Below, in pieces: positions 1 to 8,823 of a DNA stretch of 64,000 nucleotides. The notes beneath the pieces were generated by a model. It saw nothing but the letters and a program-made list of their open reading frames with translations. It had not been told where the DNA came from and searched no databases. This DNA comes from Oxalobacteraceae bacterium. Lineage in GTDB: Bacteria; Pseudomonadota; Gammaproteobacteria; Burkholderiales; Burkholderiaceae_D. Made by a program: the position numbers and the translations under genes. The stretch is taken from NCBI GenBank assembly GCA_003537575.1, contig DPRS01000051.1:8851-72850 (forward strand). Direction: 5' to 3'. Within the stretch, counting starts at the first letter, position 1; each line of letters starts with the position of its first letter.

Positions 1-343
1 GCGGGATGCCGAACACAATGGCGATGAGCATGGCGGCAAAAGCCAGTTCCAGCGTCGCCGGCAAGCGTTCGAGGATGAGGCCCAGGGCCGGCGTCGCATA
101 AATGTAGGACGTGCCGATGTCGCCCTGCACGGCATTGCTCAGAAACAGCAGGTATTGCCGCCACAGCGGCTGATCGAGCCCGAAGGCGGCGATGACCCTC
201 GCGCGCTCAGCTGGGCCGGCGTCGGGGCTGATCAGCACGTCGACGGGATTGCCGATCGCATGCACGCCGGCAAACACCAGCAGCGACATCGCCAGCAGGA
301 CGACGGCGCTTTGCAGCAGGCGGCGCAACAGGAAGGCGGGCAT
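1..343 (-). CDS. Peptide-type ABC transporter permease, DppB/OppB-like (partial)
   Basis: This gene is cut by the left edge of the window; 114 codons are visible from the ATG at 343. The product begins MPAFLLRRLLQS, followed by a hydrophobic first helix at about residues 9-28. The segment LDQPLWRQYLLFL and the GDIGTSY motif are typical of the first subunit of dipeptide/oligopeptide/nickel importers, an inner-membrane channel protein. It starts 16 bases after the stop of the substrate-binding protein gene, so the two form one operon with further permease and ATPase genes presumably beyond the edge. Family assignment is confident; the substrate cannot be read from this fragment. Confidence 0.88.
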   Translation of the reverse strand, partial: MPAFLLRRLLQSAVVLLAMSLLVFAGVHAIGNPVDVLISPDAGPAERARVIAAFGLDQPLWRQYLLFLSNAVQGDIGTSYIYATPALGLILERLPATLELAFAAMLIAIVFGIP

Positions 344-359
344 GGCTTATCGCTCCGCC

Positions 360-1946
360 CTATTGCGGATGAAAAAGGTGAGCAAAGGTAAATTCATCGG
401 TTCGCGCAGTGTACTGCAAACCCTTGCGCATTGCCCATGTCGCCACCTGGTGATGCAGCGGCACGATGGCATATTCGCCCAGCGCCAGCGCCGCCGCCTG
501 GCGCGCTGCATTTTCGCGCTCTGCCGGCGCGACCGAGGACAAGGCGCTTTGCACCAGCGCATCGACCTTGGCGTTACTGTACTTGCCCCAGTTCCAGCTG
601 CCCCAGCCGGTCTGCGGATTCGGCGTGCCGACCACCGTGCGCAGGGCAAAGTCGCCGGCCAGAGAGCCCCAGCCCAGCATCGCCGCGCTGAACTCGCCCT
701 TGCGCGCCCTGCCGAAATAAATCGACAGCGGCATGGTCTGCACCTGCGCGCGGATACCGACGCGGTTCAGGAATTGCGCCGTCGTCTGCACCACGGCGGC
801 ATCGTTGATGTAGCGGTCGTTGGTGCCGTGCAGGGTCAGGGTAAAACCATCTGGGTAGCCGGCCTCGGCCAGCAGCTTGCGGGCGCCGTCCGGGTCGTAT
901 TTTTCCACCGGCAGCTCCTGATTGTGGCCGAAGATGCCCGGCGCCACCAGGTTCGACGCCGGCATCGCTAGGCCTTCCATGGTGCGGCTGGTCAGCGCTT
1001 CGCGGTCGATGGCCATGGAAATCGCCCGCCGCACGCGCACGTCGCGCAGCGGGTTTTCCGGCAGCGGCTTGCCGGCCTTGTCGGTAACGAAGGGCGATGG
1101 CCGCGCCGACTGATCGAGATGCCAGAACAGGGTTCGCCAGGAGACTTTCTGCGCCAGGCGGAAATCCGGGTCGGATTTGATCCGCTCGATATGCGCGGCA
1201 GGTACGCCTTCGATAGCATCGACGTCGCCCGCCAGCAAGGCAGCCAGGCGCGGCGCATTGCTGGTCAGGATGCGCAGCGTCACCTTGTCCCAGGCCGGCC
1301 TGTCGCCCCAGTAGTGGTCATTGCGGATCAGTTCGATACGGTCGCCGCGGGCAAAGCGCACCAGCCTGAACGGTCCGCTGCCGATGGCCGCCTTGCCGCT
1401 GTTGAAATCTGCAGTGCTGGCATGCTGCGCCGCCTTCTTCGAGACGATGAAGATCGAGCTGAGGTCGAGCGGCAGCGGCCCGTAAGGCGCAGCCGTCTTC
1501 AGGCGTACGGTATGGGGATCGGGCGCTTCCTTGGCAACGATCTGCCGGGTATAGCTGGTGAATGGTCCCGGACTGCCGACCAGCGCGGCCGGCCGGTCCA
1601 GCGAAAACAGCACATCCTCGGCGCTCAGTTCGCTGCCGTCATGGAACTTCACGCCGGGCCGCAGCTTGAATTCCCAGGTGAGCTCATCCAGCGTGCGCCA
1701 CGAAGCCGCCAGGCCCGGCACCAGCTTGCCATCCGGGTCGACTGCCACCAGGGTGTCGAACAGATGGGTGGACAAGGCGATATTCGGCGCGATATTCAGG
1801 TAATGCGGGTCGAGCGAAGAGACGTCGGCGGCCAGGCCGATGCGCAGTTCTGCCGCGCGCGCCGGCAAGGCATGCGCCAGACAGGCGAGTGCCAGCAATG
1901 CGGCCAGCGCCGCGATAATCCCGCGTTTTCCGTGCATGCCGCGCAT
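360..1946 (-). CDS. ABC transporter substrate-binding protein, SBP_bac_5 (peptide/nickel type)
   Basis: A 528-residue periplasmic binding protein that would deliver its ligand to the permease encoded just downstream. I chose the ATG at 1946 because an AAGAAG-like ribosome site lies just upstream and a signal peptide follows at once: basic start, then a hydrophobic stretch ending in LPARAAE, with cleavage near residue 32. The open frame continues further upstream, but that part has no exported-protein character. The mature part opens with LRIGLAADVSSLDPH, the usual SBP_bac_5 beginning, and contains the family segment PGVKFHDGSELSAEDV. Length fits family 5. Ligand unknown: dipeptides, opines, glutathione and nickel are all bound by relatives. 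Confidence 0.87.
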   Translation of the reverse strand: MRGMHGKRGIIAALAALLALACLAHALPARAAELRIGLAADVSSLDPHYLNIAPNIALSTHLFDTLVAVDPDGKLVPGLAASWRTLDELTWEFKLRPGVKFHDGSELSAEDVLFSLDRPAALVGSPGPFTSYTRQIVAKEAPDPHTVRLKTAAPYGPLPLDLSSIFIVSKKAAQHASTADFNSGKAAIGSGPFRLVRFARGDRIELIRNDHYWGDRPAWDKVTLRILTSNAPRLAALLAGDVDAIEGVPAAHIERIKSDPDFRLAQKVSWRTLFWHLDQSARPSPFVTDKAGKPLPENPLRDVRVRRAISMAIDREALTSRTMEGLAMPASNLVAPGIFGHNQELPVEKYDPDGARKLLAEAGYPDGFTLTLHGTNDRYINDAAVVQTTAQFLNRVGIRAQVQTMPLSIYFGRARKGEFSAAMLGWGSLAGDFALRTVVGTPNPQTGWGSWNWGKYSNAKVDALVQSALSSVAPAERENAARQAAALALGEYAIVPLHHQVATWAMRKGLQYTARTDEFTFAHLFHPQ

Positions 1947-2018
1947 AAGGGCTTCTTTCTGTTCTGAATGGATCAGGCTCCAGTTACTGTAAGTGGTTCT
2001 GGCAGGCCACAGTATATA

Positions 2019-2034
2019 AATATTTGAAAATATT
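2019..2034. promoter_or_regulatory. A/T palindrome upstream of the binding-protein gene
   Basis: AATATTT-GA-AAATATT is a 7-bp perfect inverted repeat in an AT-rich pocket 73 bases upstream of the binding-protein start. It lies between that gene and the divergent small gene at 2143. It could be an operator or simply AT-rich promoter DNA; no regulator is identified. Confidence 0.3.
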
Positions 2035-2142
2035 CGTTCCAGATAGCGCTGCCGCATCCTAATCTTGAAATTCATCAGATGCTCATGTTTCTGCATCGCG
2101 CAGCGCGCGGCATGCAATGATTTGTTTCTGGAAGGATAAGCG

Positions 2143-2385
2143 ATGTCGTTCGGCTTCGAACCGCAATTTCATAAACGTGTGACGCGCCACAAGGGCGCGC
2201 GCGCATGGATGCCCCTGCCCCAGCCGAGGACGCTGATGCCGGTGAAATCCGTCTTTTACCGCCAATGGCAGATCGAGGAAAGGCTGAAATTGCAGGCGGC
2301 GGGAGAAACGGTCTTGCCGGGAGATGATCGGCGCGCCGAATCCGCTCCTGCCGCCGTCACCCGGGATGGCCGCGAGCCCGCTTAA
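2143..2385 (+). CDS. Small hypothetical protein, 80 aa
   Basis: I do not recognise this protein. Support for a real gene comes from the ribosome site GAAGGA at 2131-2136, well spaced before the ATG, and from codons that end mostly in G or C like those of neighbouring genes. The product is basic in its first half (RVTRHKGAR), proline-containing (MPLPQPR) and has an acidic/alanine-rich tail. There is no signal peptide, membrane segment or cysteine motif. It is transcribed divergently from the ABC transporter operon. The antisense frame over the same bases lacks a comparable ribosome site. Confidence 0.45.
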   Translation: MSFGFEPQFHKRVTRHKGARAWMPLPQPRTLMPVKSVFYRQWQIEERLKLQAAGETVLPGDDRRAESAPAAVTRDGREPA

Positions 2386-2654
2386 TCCCACTCATCTTGC
2401 GACGCGCCAGCCATCCTGGCCAGAGCTCGCTCCGCATCAACATCACGAAAATCCAATTCTTGGGCGGTGAACAGCTATTGCCATCACCGCAGGGGACGCG
2501 TGTGCTGTCGTTTCTAAAGCCTGACCGGATTCACCAGAGCGGCACGCAGGAAAAGACAACGGCGCCAACAACGTTTTCCGCATATGCAATGGTGAAATGA
2601 TTCGTTCTCAGTCAGAGAAGCGCTCGATACCATCGCTTCCTCTGATCGTTCATA

Positions 2655-2670
2655 ACCTGTCATGGCAGGT
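2655..2670. promoter_or_regulatory. ACCTG-N6-CAGGT palindrome before the AprA-like gene
   Basis: The inverted repeat ACCTG(TCATGG)CAGGT ends 11 bases before the ATG of the flavoprotein gene. No other ribosome site is apparent there, so its AGGT may double as a weak one. The rest of 2386-2681 shows no gene I can support. An operator role is inferred from position and symmetry only. Confidence 0.25.
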
Positions 2671-2681
2671 CACTATTAATT

Positions 2682-4436
2682 ATGGAAACAAAAATCCAGA
2701 CCGTCGACGTGCTCGTGATCGGCGGCGGCACCGCCGGCCCGATGGCGGCTGCCAAGGCCAAGGAAGCCAATCCGCAGCTGCAGGTGCTGCTGCTGGAAAA
2801 GGCCCATGTCAAGCGCAGCGGCGCCATCTCGATGGGCATGGATGGCCTGAACAATGCCGTCGTGCCCGGCTTCGCCACGCCGGAACAGTATGTCAAGGAA
2901 ATCACGATCGCCAACGACGGCATCGTCAACCAGAAGACCCTGATGGCCTATGCGCAAAACAGCTTCCCGATGATCGAGGAGCTGGACCGCTGGGGCGTGA
3001 AGTTCGAAAAGGACGAGAACGGCGACTACGCGATGCGCAAGGTGCATCACATGGGCACCTATGTCCTGCCGATGCCGGAGGGGCACGACATCAAGAAGGT
3101 GCTGTACCGGCGCCTGAAACGCCTGCGCGTGGCGATCACCAACCGCCTGGTGGCGACGCGCCTGCTGACCGCTGACGACGGCAGCATCGCCGGCGCCATG
3201 GCGTTCGACTGCCGCAGCGGCGACTTTCATGTGATCCGCGCGAAGACCGTGGTGCTCGCGACCGGCGCCGCCGGACGTCTCGGCCTGCCCGCCTCCGGCT
3301 ACCTGTTCGGCACCTATGAAAATCCGACCAATGCAGGCGACGGCTACAGCATGGCTTACCATGCCGGCGCCGAGCTGTCCGGGCTCGAATGCTTCCAGAT
3401 CAACCCGCTGATCAAGGATTACAACGGCCCTGCCTGCGCCTATGTGACCGGCCCGTTCGGCGGCTTCACCACCAACAACCGCGGCGAGCGCTTCATCGAA
3501 AGCGATTACTGGAGCGGCCAGATGATGCAGGAGTTCTATAACGAACTCGAGAGCGGCAATGGCCCGGTATTCCTGAAGCTGAATCACCTGGCGAAAGAAA
3601 CCATCGGCACCATCGAAAACATCCTGCACACCAATGAACGGCCCAGCCGCGGCCGCTTCCACGAGGGGCGCGGCACCGATTACCGCGAGCAGATGGTGGA
3701 AATGCACATTTCGGAAATCGGCTTCTGCAGCGGCCACTCCGCCTCCGGCGTATGGGTCAACGAACATGCCGAGACCACCGTGCCCGGCATGTATGCCGCC
3801 GGCGACCTGGCTTGCGTGCCGCACAACTACATGCTCGGGGCGTTCGTTTACGGCAAGCTTGCCGGCGAAAGCGCGGCGCGCTATTGCGCCGACAAGCCGC
3901 TGGCCGGCATCGACCAGGATCAGGTCGAACGGGAACGCCAGCGCGTGTGGGCGCCGCTGTCGCGCCAGGATGGCTTGCCTCCCAACCAGGTGGAATACAA
4001 GCTGCGTCGCATGGTCAACGATTACCTGCAACCGCCGAAGGTGACGCGCAAGATGGAAATCGGCCTGGCGCGCTTCGAGACAATCCGCGCAGACCTCGAG
4101 CGCCTGCAGGCCAACAACCCGCACGAACTGATGCGCGCCCTGGAAGTGCATGCCATCCGCGATTGCGCCGAAATGGCCGCGCGCGCCTCGCTGTTCCGCG
4201 CCGAAAGCCGCTGGGGCCTGTATCACAACCGCGTCGACCATCCCGAAACCAATGACCACGACTGGTTCGCCCACGTGCAAGTGAAGAAGGCAAAGGAACA
4301 AATGACCTGCTTCAAGCGCGCCATCGAACCCTACATCGTCGCCCTCGACGAACACGAAAAAACGGCTTACCACCGGCTGCGCATCAAGCATGACGCCAAG
4401 CCGCAAGCCGGCAACATCGCGCAAGCCGCCGCCTGA
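2682..4436 (+). CDS. AprA-like FAD-dependent oxidoreductase (fumarate reductase/APS reductase flavoprotein family)
   Basis: A 584-residue cytoplasmic flavoprotein. An FAD-binding Rossmann motif (VLVIGGGTAGPMAA) lies at residues 10-23, followed by an acidic strand end (LLLEK). The segment KRSGAISMGMDGLNN resembles the RSGA...GLSAIN region of dissimilatory adenylylsulfate reductase alpha chains. A second FAD region (TVVLATGAAGRLG) and the closing GMYAAGDLA motif are present. It is followed after 10 bases by a ferredoxin resembling AprB, then by a complete ABC importer, so the pair probably transfers electrons to or from an imported compound. True APS reduction is doubtful: I see no sat, dsr or qmo genes here. 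Fumarate-reductase-like family membership is secure; substrate unknown. Confidence 0.8.
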   Translation: METKIQTVDVLVIGGGTAGPMAAAKAKEANPQLQVLLLEKAHVKRSGAISMGMDGLNNAVVPGFATPEQYVKEITIANDGIVNQKTLMAYAQNSFPMIEELDRWGVKFEKDENGDYAMRKVHHMGTYVLPMPEGHDIKKVLYRRLKRLRVAITNRLVATRLLTADDGSIAGAMAFDCRSGDFHVIRAKTVVLATGAAGRLGLPASGYLFGTYENPTNAGDGYSMAYHAGAELSGLECFQINPLIKDYNGPACAYVTGPFGGFTTNNRGERFIESDYWSGQMMQEFYNELESGNGPVFLKLNHLAKETIGTIENILHTNERPSRGRFHEGRGTDYREQMVEMHISEIGFCSGHSASGVWVNEHAETTVPGMYAAGDLACVPHNYMLGAFVYGKLAGESAARYCADKPLAGIDQDQVERERQRVWAPLSRQDGLPPNQVEYKLRRMVNDYLQPPKVTRKMEIGLARFETIRADLERLQANNPHELMRALEVHAIRDCAEMAARASLFRAESRWGLYHNRVDHPETNDHDWFAHVQVKKAKEQMTCFKRAIEPYIVALDEHEKTAYHRLRIKHDAKPQAGNIAQAAA

Positions 4437-4446
4437 AGGAGCCACC

Positions 4447-4680
4447 ATGCCAACCGCCATCAATATCACCAGCGTACCGGTCAGGATCGATGAAGAGAAA
4501 TGCATCGCCCACAAAGGCTGCACCGTCTGCGTCGATGTCTGCCCGCTCGACGTCCTGGCCATCGACCTTGTCAAGGGCAAGGCTTACATGAAATTCGATG
4601 AATGCTGGTACTGCATGCCCTGCGAAAAGGATTGCCCGACCGGCGCCGTTCACGTCGATATCCCTTACCTGCTGCGCTAG
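4447..4680 (+). CDS. AprB-like 2x[4Fe-4S] ferredoxin
   Basis: A 77-residue ferredoxin started by a strong ribosome site (AAGGAG) overlapping the stop of the flavoprotein gene. Two cysteine clusters are visible: C-x4-GC-x2-C-x3-CP near residues 19-30, and CWYCMPCEKDCP near residues 56-67. The first has the widened spacing of AprB-type proteins, and CWYCMPC matches their CW-x-C-x2-C style. It lacks the long C-terminal tail of classical AprB. By position it is the electron-transfer partner of the flavoprotein. Identification as a dicluster ferredoxin is firm; the AprB relationship is by eye. Confidence 0.82.
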   Translation: MPTAINITSVPVRIDEEKCIAHKGCTVCVDVCPLDVLAIDLVKGKAYMKFDECWYCMPCEKDCPTGAVHVDIPYLLR

Positions 4681-4732
4681 CAGCACCCTGAAACAGAAGC
4701 AATCCGACAATAACCAAACTGGGAGTATAAGA

Positions 4733-6133
4733 ATGCAACTACACAAGAAACTGCTGGGCCTGGCCCTGGCGCTGACCTTCGGCAGCGCCAATGCGGAAAC
4801 CATTCGCATCGCCATCGGCACACAGGACACTACCATCAATTGCGCCACCGGCGGCCTGCTGATCCGCGAGCTCAAGCTGCTGGAAAAATACCTGCCGCGC
4901 GACGGCAAGTACAAGGATGCGCAATACGACATCCAGTGGAAGAATTTCACCTCCGGCGCGCCGCTGACCAATGAAATGGTCGCCGGCAAGCTCGACTTCG
5001 GCTCGATGGCCGATTTCCCCGGTTCATTCAATGGCGCCGCCTTCCAGAAGGCCGGCAAGCAAAGTCTCTTCATCAACGTGCTTTCCGGCAGTACGCTGGG
5101 CAGCGGCAACGGCATCGTCGTGCCGAAATCCTCGCCGGTGCAGTCGCTCGCCGAACTGAAGGGCAAGACCATTTCCGTGCCGTTCGCCTCCACCGCGCAT
5201 GGCATGCTGCTGCGCGCCGTCAAGGCCCAGGGCTGGGACCCGGAAAAGGACGTCAACATCACCACCCAGTCGCCGGAAGTCGCCGGCTCGGCCCTGCAGA
5301 GCAACAAGGTCGAAGCGCACGCGGACTTCGTGCCCTTTGCCGAACTGTTTCCGCACCGCGGCTTCGCCCGCAAGATCTTCGACGGTTCGCAAGCCAATGC
5401 GCCGACTTTCCACGGCAGCCTGGTCGATGGCGAATACGCCAAAAAATACCCGGAAATCGTGGTCGCCTACCTGCGCGCCGCGATCGAAGCCGATCGCCTG
5501 ATCGCCGCCGAGCCGGAAAAATACAGCGAGCTGATCGCCAGGGTGACCGGCATCGAAGCCGAGGTCAATTACCTGTTCCATGGCCCGCTCGGCCTGCAGA
5601 CACGCGACCTGAGCTGGAAGCCGGAATACCGCCAGGCGGTGAAGACTTCGGTGGAAACGCTGCGCCTGCTCAAGCGTACCGAAAAGGATATCGACGTCGA
5701 TGCCTTCATCGATGACCACTACATTCGCGCCGCCTTCAAGCAAGCCGGTCTGAACTATGACGCCCAGCTGAAGAACTACGCCAAGCTGCCGCTGAAAGCC
5801 AAGGATGCCGCTACCGGCAAGCCAATCACCGTCACCACGCGCGTAGCGCAGATCTGGGTAGAGGGCGAGCCGCTGGTGCGCCACTATGCAAACGCGGAAA
5901 CCGCATTTGCCGAAGCGCGCAAGCTGGAAAAGGCCGGCAAGAAGATCCGTACCGTGTATGCCCACGATCGCAATACCGGCCTGAAGCTGCTGGCAGCCGA
6001 TGCCTGGTTCGTTGCCCACGGCAAGAATGAAATCAGCGCTTTCCTGCTGAAGGAATCCGCCGAAGCCTGGGCGGCAAAGAACAAGGGCAAGGTGCTGAAT
6101 TTCGATGCGGCCAAGGCCGGCATCGCCGGCTGA
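4733..6133 (+). CDS. ABC transporter substrate-binding protein, nitrate/sulfonate/taurine class, with C-terminal extension
   Basis: A 466-residue exported binding protein. The ATG at 4733 follows GGGAG with 7-base spacing and opens a signal peptide (MQLHKKLLGLALAL...) with cleavage after ANA near residue 22. The mature start ETIRIAIGTQDTT and the segments VAGKLDFGSMADFP and LKGKTISVPFAST are typical of NMT1/SsuA-like proteins. About 130 residues follow the usual ~330-residue fold, ending with a lysine/alanine-rich tail, which is longer than SsuA or TauA. It is encoded between the ferredoxin and the permease of the same operon, so the imported compound is likely the substrate of the flavoprotein. 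Ligand unknown; sulfonates, nitriles or pyrimidine-like compounds are family precedents. Confidence 0.85.
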   Translation: MQLHKKLLGLALALTFGSANAETIRIAIGTQDTTINCATGGLLIRELKLLEKYLPRDGKYKDAQYDIQWKNFTSGAPLTNEMVAGKLDFGSMADFPGSFNGAAFQKAGKQSLFINVLSGSTLGSGNGIVVPKSSPVQSLAELKGKTISVPFASTAHGMLLRAVKAQGWDPEKDVNITTQSPEVAGSALQSNKVEAHADFVPFAELFPHRGFARKIFDGSQANAPTFHGSLVDGEYAKKYPEIVVAYLRAAIEADRLIAAEPEKYSELIARVTGIEAEVNYLFHGPLGLQTRDLSWKPEYRQAVKTSVETLRLLKRTEKDIDVDAFIDDHYIRAAFKQAGLNYDAQLKNYAKLPLKAKDAATGKPITVTTRVAQIWVEGEPLVRHYANAETAFAEARKLEKAGKKIRTVYAHDRNTGLKLLAADAWFVAHGKNEISAFLLKESAEAWAAKNKGKVLNFDAAKAGIAG

Positions 6134-6161
6134 GCGATGCGCATCCAAGTGGAGTCCTGAC

Positions 6162-6983
6162 ATGAGCAGCACCGGTTTCTCGTTGCCGGCAACGGCAAAC
6201 CTGCGACGCCTTGGCCGCCCGCTGCTGCGGGTGATTTCCCTTGCCGCCTGCATCCTGGCGTGGCAATGGGCCGCTTCGCGGCACATCGACCTGGGCCTGG
6301 TGACATTCCAGAATGTTCCCTCGCCCTGGGATGTATGGCAGGCGGCTGTCGAGCTGATCCAGTCGCCGAAACTGGCGCAGCATCTTACCGCCAGCGTCTA
6401 CCGGGTATTTGCCGGTTTTGCCGGCGCCGCCCTGGCCGGCATCCTGCTGGGCCTGGTGATCGGCCGCTCGCGCTGGCTGGAAGACGTGCTACTGCCGCCG
6501 CTGGAAGTGCTGCGGCCGATCCCCGCGGTGGCGTGGATTCCGCTTGCCATCCTGATGTTTCCTTCATCGGAAATGTCGATGGTGTACATCACCTTCATCG
6601 GCGCGCTGTTTCCGATCCTGCTCAATACCATCCACGGCGTGGAAGGGGTCGATGCGCGCCTGATCGCCTCGGCCAGGAGCCTGGGCGGCACCCGTCGCGC
6701 CGTCTTTGCCGAAGTGATCCTGCCGGCGGCCGCGCCCAGCATCGTCACCGGCCTGTCGATCGGCATGGGCACGGCCTGGTTCTGCCTGGTGACGGCGGAA
6801 ATGATCTCGGGCCAGTTCGGCATCGGCTACTACACCTGGGCCTCGTACACCATCCAGAACTATGCCGAAATCGTGGTCGGCATGCTGTTCATCGGCGTCA
6901 TCGGCATGGGCAGCAGCGTGCTGGTCAAAAGGATCGGCAATGCGCTGATGCCATGGCATCTGTTACAAAGGAAAAAAGCATGA
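6162..6983 (+). CDS. ABC transporter permease, SsuC/TauC-like
   Basis: A 273-residue inner-membrane protein with six or so hydrophobic helices. The start at 6162 follows GGAG at 6151-6154. The ATPase-contact EAA loop is seen as ARSLGGTRRAVFAEVILPAAAPSI, the standard signature of BPD_transp_1 permeases of the nitrate/sulfonate group, and PIPAVAWIPLAI is another family segment. Its stop overlaps the ATPase start by four bases (ATGA), so the two are translationally coupled. Confidence 0.92.
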   Translation: MSSTGFSLPATANLRRLGRPLLRVISLAACILAWQWAASRHIDLGLVTFQNVPSPWDVWQAAVELIQSPKLAQHLTASVYRVFAGFAGAALAGILLGLVIGRSRWLEDVLLPPLEVLRPIPAVAWIPLAILMFPSSEMSMVYITFIGALFPILLNTIHGVEGVDARLIASARSLGGTRRAVFAEVILPAAAPSIVTGLSIGMGTAWFCLVTAEMISGQFGIGYYTWASYTIQNYAEIVVGMLFIGVIGMGSSVLVKRIGNALMPWHLLQRKKA

Positions 6984-7825
6984 ACGAGAGCGCGCATCAC
7001 GGCAGGATCGATATCGACAGCCTGCGCATCCGGCTGGGAACAGGCAGCCAGGCATTCGACACCCTGCAGGACGTATCGATCTCGGCCGCACCGGGCGAAT
7101 TCATTTGCATCCTGGGACCTTCCGGCTGCGGCAAGTCTACCCTGCTGGGCGCGCTGGCCGGCCACCTGCGTCCGAGCCAGGGCACCATCCGCGTCGATGG
7201 CCAGCCGGTCAGCGGGCCGCACCCCGAGCGCGGCCTGGTGTTTCAGCATCACACCCTCTTCCCCTGGAAGAAGGTGGTGGAAAACGTCGCCTTCGGCCTG
7301 AAGATGAAAGGCATCCCGCGTCGTCAGCGGCTCCAGCAAGCGCGCGAACTCCTGAAGCTGGTCGGACTGGAAGGCTTCGAAAACGTCTATCCGGCGCAAC
7401 TTTCCGGCGGCATGCAGCAGCGCGTGGAAATCGCCCGCGTGCTCATCAACCATCCGCGAGTCATGCTGATGGACGAACCCTTCGCCGCGCTCGATGCGCA
7501 AACCCGCCTGAAGATGCAGGAACTGCTGCTGGAAGTGTGGGCACGCGTCAGGACGACCATCATCTTCATTACCCACGATATCGACGAGGCGCTGTTTCTG
7601 GCCGACCGTATCCTGGTGATGAGCCCGCGCCCGGGCCGCATCATCGACGAGATCCCGCTCGAATTCGCCCGTCCTCGCAACGCGGACCTGCTGACTTCGA
7701 GCCAGTTTACCCAATTGAAACGGCATTGCATGGCATTGCTGCATCCCGAAGCGAAAGCGGTTCCGCTGGAACGCCTGAGCCCGCTTGGAGCAACGCCGAA
7801 AAGCCAGCTGCAATATGCCATTTGA
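6980..7825 (+). CDS. ABC transporter ATP-binding protein, SsuB/TauB-like
   Basis: A 281-residue ATPase that energises the importer. It has Walker A (GPSGCGKST), Q-loop (VFQHHTLFPWKK), ABC signature (LSGGMQQR), Walker B (VMLMDEPFAALD) and switch histidine (FITHDIDEA), in the usual order. The C-terminal part fits the nitrate/sulfonate/bicarbonate subfamily. It starts inside the permease stop codon. The gene ends at a TGA embedded in a tandem 10-base repeat that also provides the ribosome site of the next gene. Confidence 0.94.
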   Translation: MNESAHHGRIDIDSLRIRLGTGSQAFDTLQDVSISAAPGEFICILGPSGCGKSTLLGALAGHLRPSQGTIRVDGQPVSGPHPERGLVFQHHTLFPWKKVVENVAFGLKMKGIPRRQRLQQARELLKLVGLEGFENVYPAQLSGGMQQRVEIARVLINHPRVMLMDEPFAALDAQTRLKMQELLLEVWARVRTTIIFITHDIDEALFLADRILVMSPRPGRIIDEIPLEFARPRNADLLTSSQFTQLKRHCMALLHPEAKAVPLERLSPLGATPKSQLQYAI

Positions 7826-7845
7826 GGAAATTTGAGGAAAAAAGA

Positions 7846-8823
7846 GTGACTCAGGTATTCAACGACGACCCCGAAATCCGGGCAATCCAGGAACGGCTGC
7901 AATCGCCGGATGGCGAAGTGCGCCGCATTGCCATCCTGGACCTCGCCGACATCGCGGGCGACGAACACGCCCCGCTGCTTGTCGCCGCCTTGCGCGACCC
8001 TCACGCTGCGGTGCGCGCCGAAGCCGCACGCTCGCTGGAAGCCTTCGAAAGCGAAACTAGCGTCGTCGGCCTGCTTGCGCGATTGGATGATGCCGACACC
8101 GAGGTACGCGAGGCGGCGGCGCACAGTCTGAGCGAATTGAAAGATCCCGCATCGGCAACCCTGCTGCTGCCGCGGGCGAACGACGCCGATTCCTTCGTGC
8201 AGACGGCCATCCTGCGCGCCTTGCGCGAGCTGCGCGTGGCGGCAAGCTATGAACCGGCGCTGGCGGCTTTGCGCAACGCCGATCCCGTGGTCCGCCGCGA
8301 AGCGATATCCGTGCTTGGCTATCTCAAGCGGCCGGAAGCGCTGGCGCCACTCACCGAGATCGCCGCCAACGACACGGATGCGGACGTGCGCCGCATCGCC
8401 ACCGGCGCACTAGGCTATGCCACGGATGCGTCGGCACTGCCGGCGTTGCTATCGGCGCTGCGCGACCCCGTCTGGCAAGTGCGCGAGGAAGCGGCGACCA
8501 CCTTGGGCAAGCTGGGTTTTGCCGAGGCCGCGGGCAGACTGATCGAAGCGCTGCAGGACAATTACTGGCAGACGCGCCTGCGCGCGGCACGCAGTCTCGG
8601 CCGGCTGCGCAGCAGGCAAGCCGTTCCTGCGCTGATCCAGACTTTGCAGCATGAACACAGCAATCTGCGCAAGGAAGCCGCACTGGCGCTGGGAGAAATC
8701 AGGGTTGCAGCGGCGTTACCGGCGCTGGAAGGCTTGCAGGCCGATCCCGACCCGGAAGTGCGTAAAGCGGTGCGCCTGGCGGTCCAGCAGATTCAGGCGG
8801 CATCCAGCGTGGAGCAGGCGTAA
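7846..8823 (+). CDS. HEAT-repeat protein (PBS-lyase type repeats)
   Basis: A 325-residue protein made almost wholly of ~31-residue alpha-helical HEAT/PBS-lyase units, for example DPHAAVRAEAARSLEAF, DADTEVREAAAHSLSEL and DPVWQVREEAATTLGKL. There is no signal peptide or membrane segment. I start it at GTG 7846, which has GAGGAAAA just upstream; there is no ATG before the first repeat. Such repeats act as protein-binding scaffolds or as chaperones for cofactor attachment. Placed after the transporter and before a DUF971 gene, it may help assemble or dock the flavoprotein-ferredoxin pair, which is inference. Confidence 0.83.
   Translation: MTQVFNDDPEIRAIQERLQSPDGEVRRIAILDLADIAGDEHAPLLVAALRDPHAAVRAEAARSLEAFESETSVVGLLARLDDADTEVREAAAHSLSELKDPASATLLLPRANDADSFVQTAILRALRELRVAASYEPALAALRNADPVVRREAISVLGYLKRPEALAPLTEIAANDTDADVRRIATGALGYATDASALPALLSALRDPVWQVREEAATTLGKLGFAEAAGRLIEALQDNYWQTRLRAARSLGRLRSRQAVPALIQTLQHEHSNLRKEAALALGEIRVAAALPALEGLQADPDPEVRKAVRLAVQQIQAASSVEQA

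Noticed and set aside
2397..2600. 67-codon plus-strand frame before the AprA-like gene
   Set aside because: No ribosome site, atypical codon use, and no recognisable sequence; more likely leader or promoter DNA.
2676..4580. Long minus-strand open frame of about 634 codons opposite the AprA-like gene
   Set aside because: It is the antisense shadow of a GC-rich gene with clear FAD motifs; its His/Ala/Val-rich translation matches no family.
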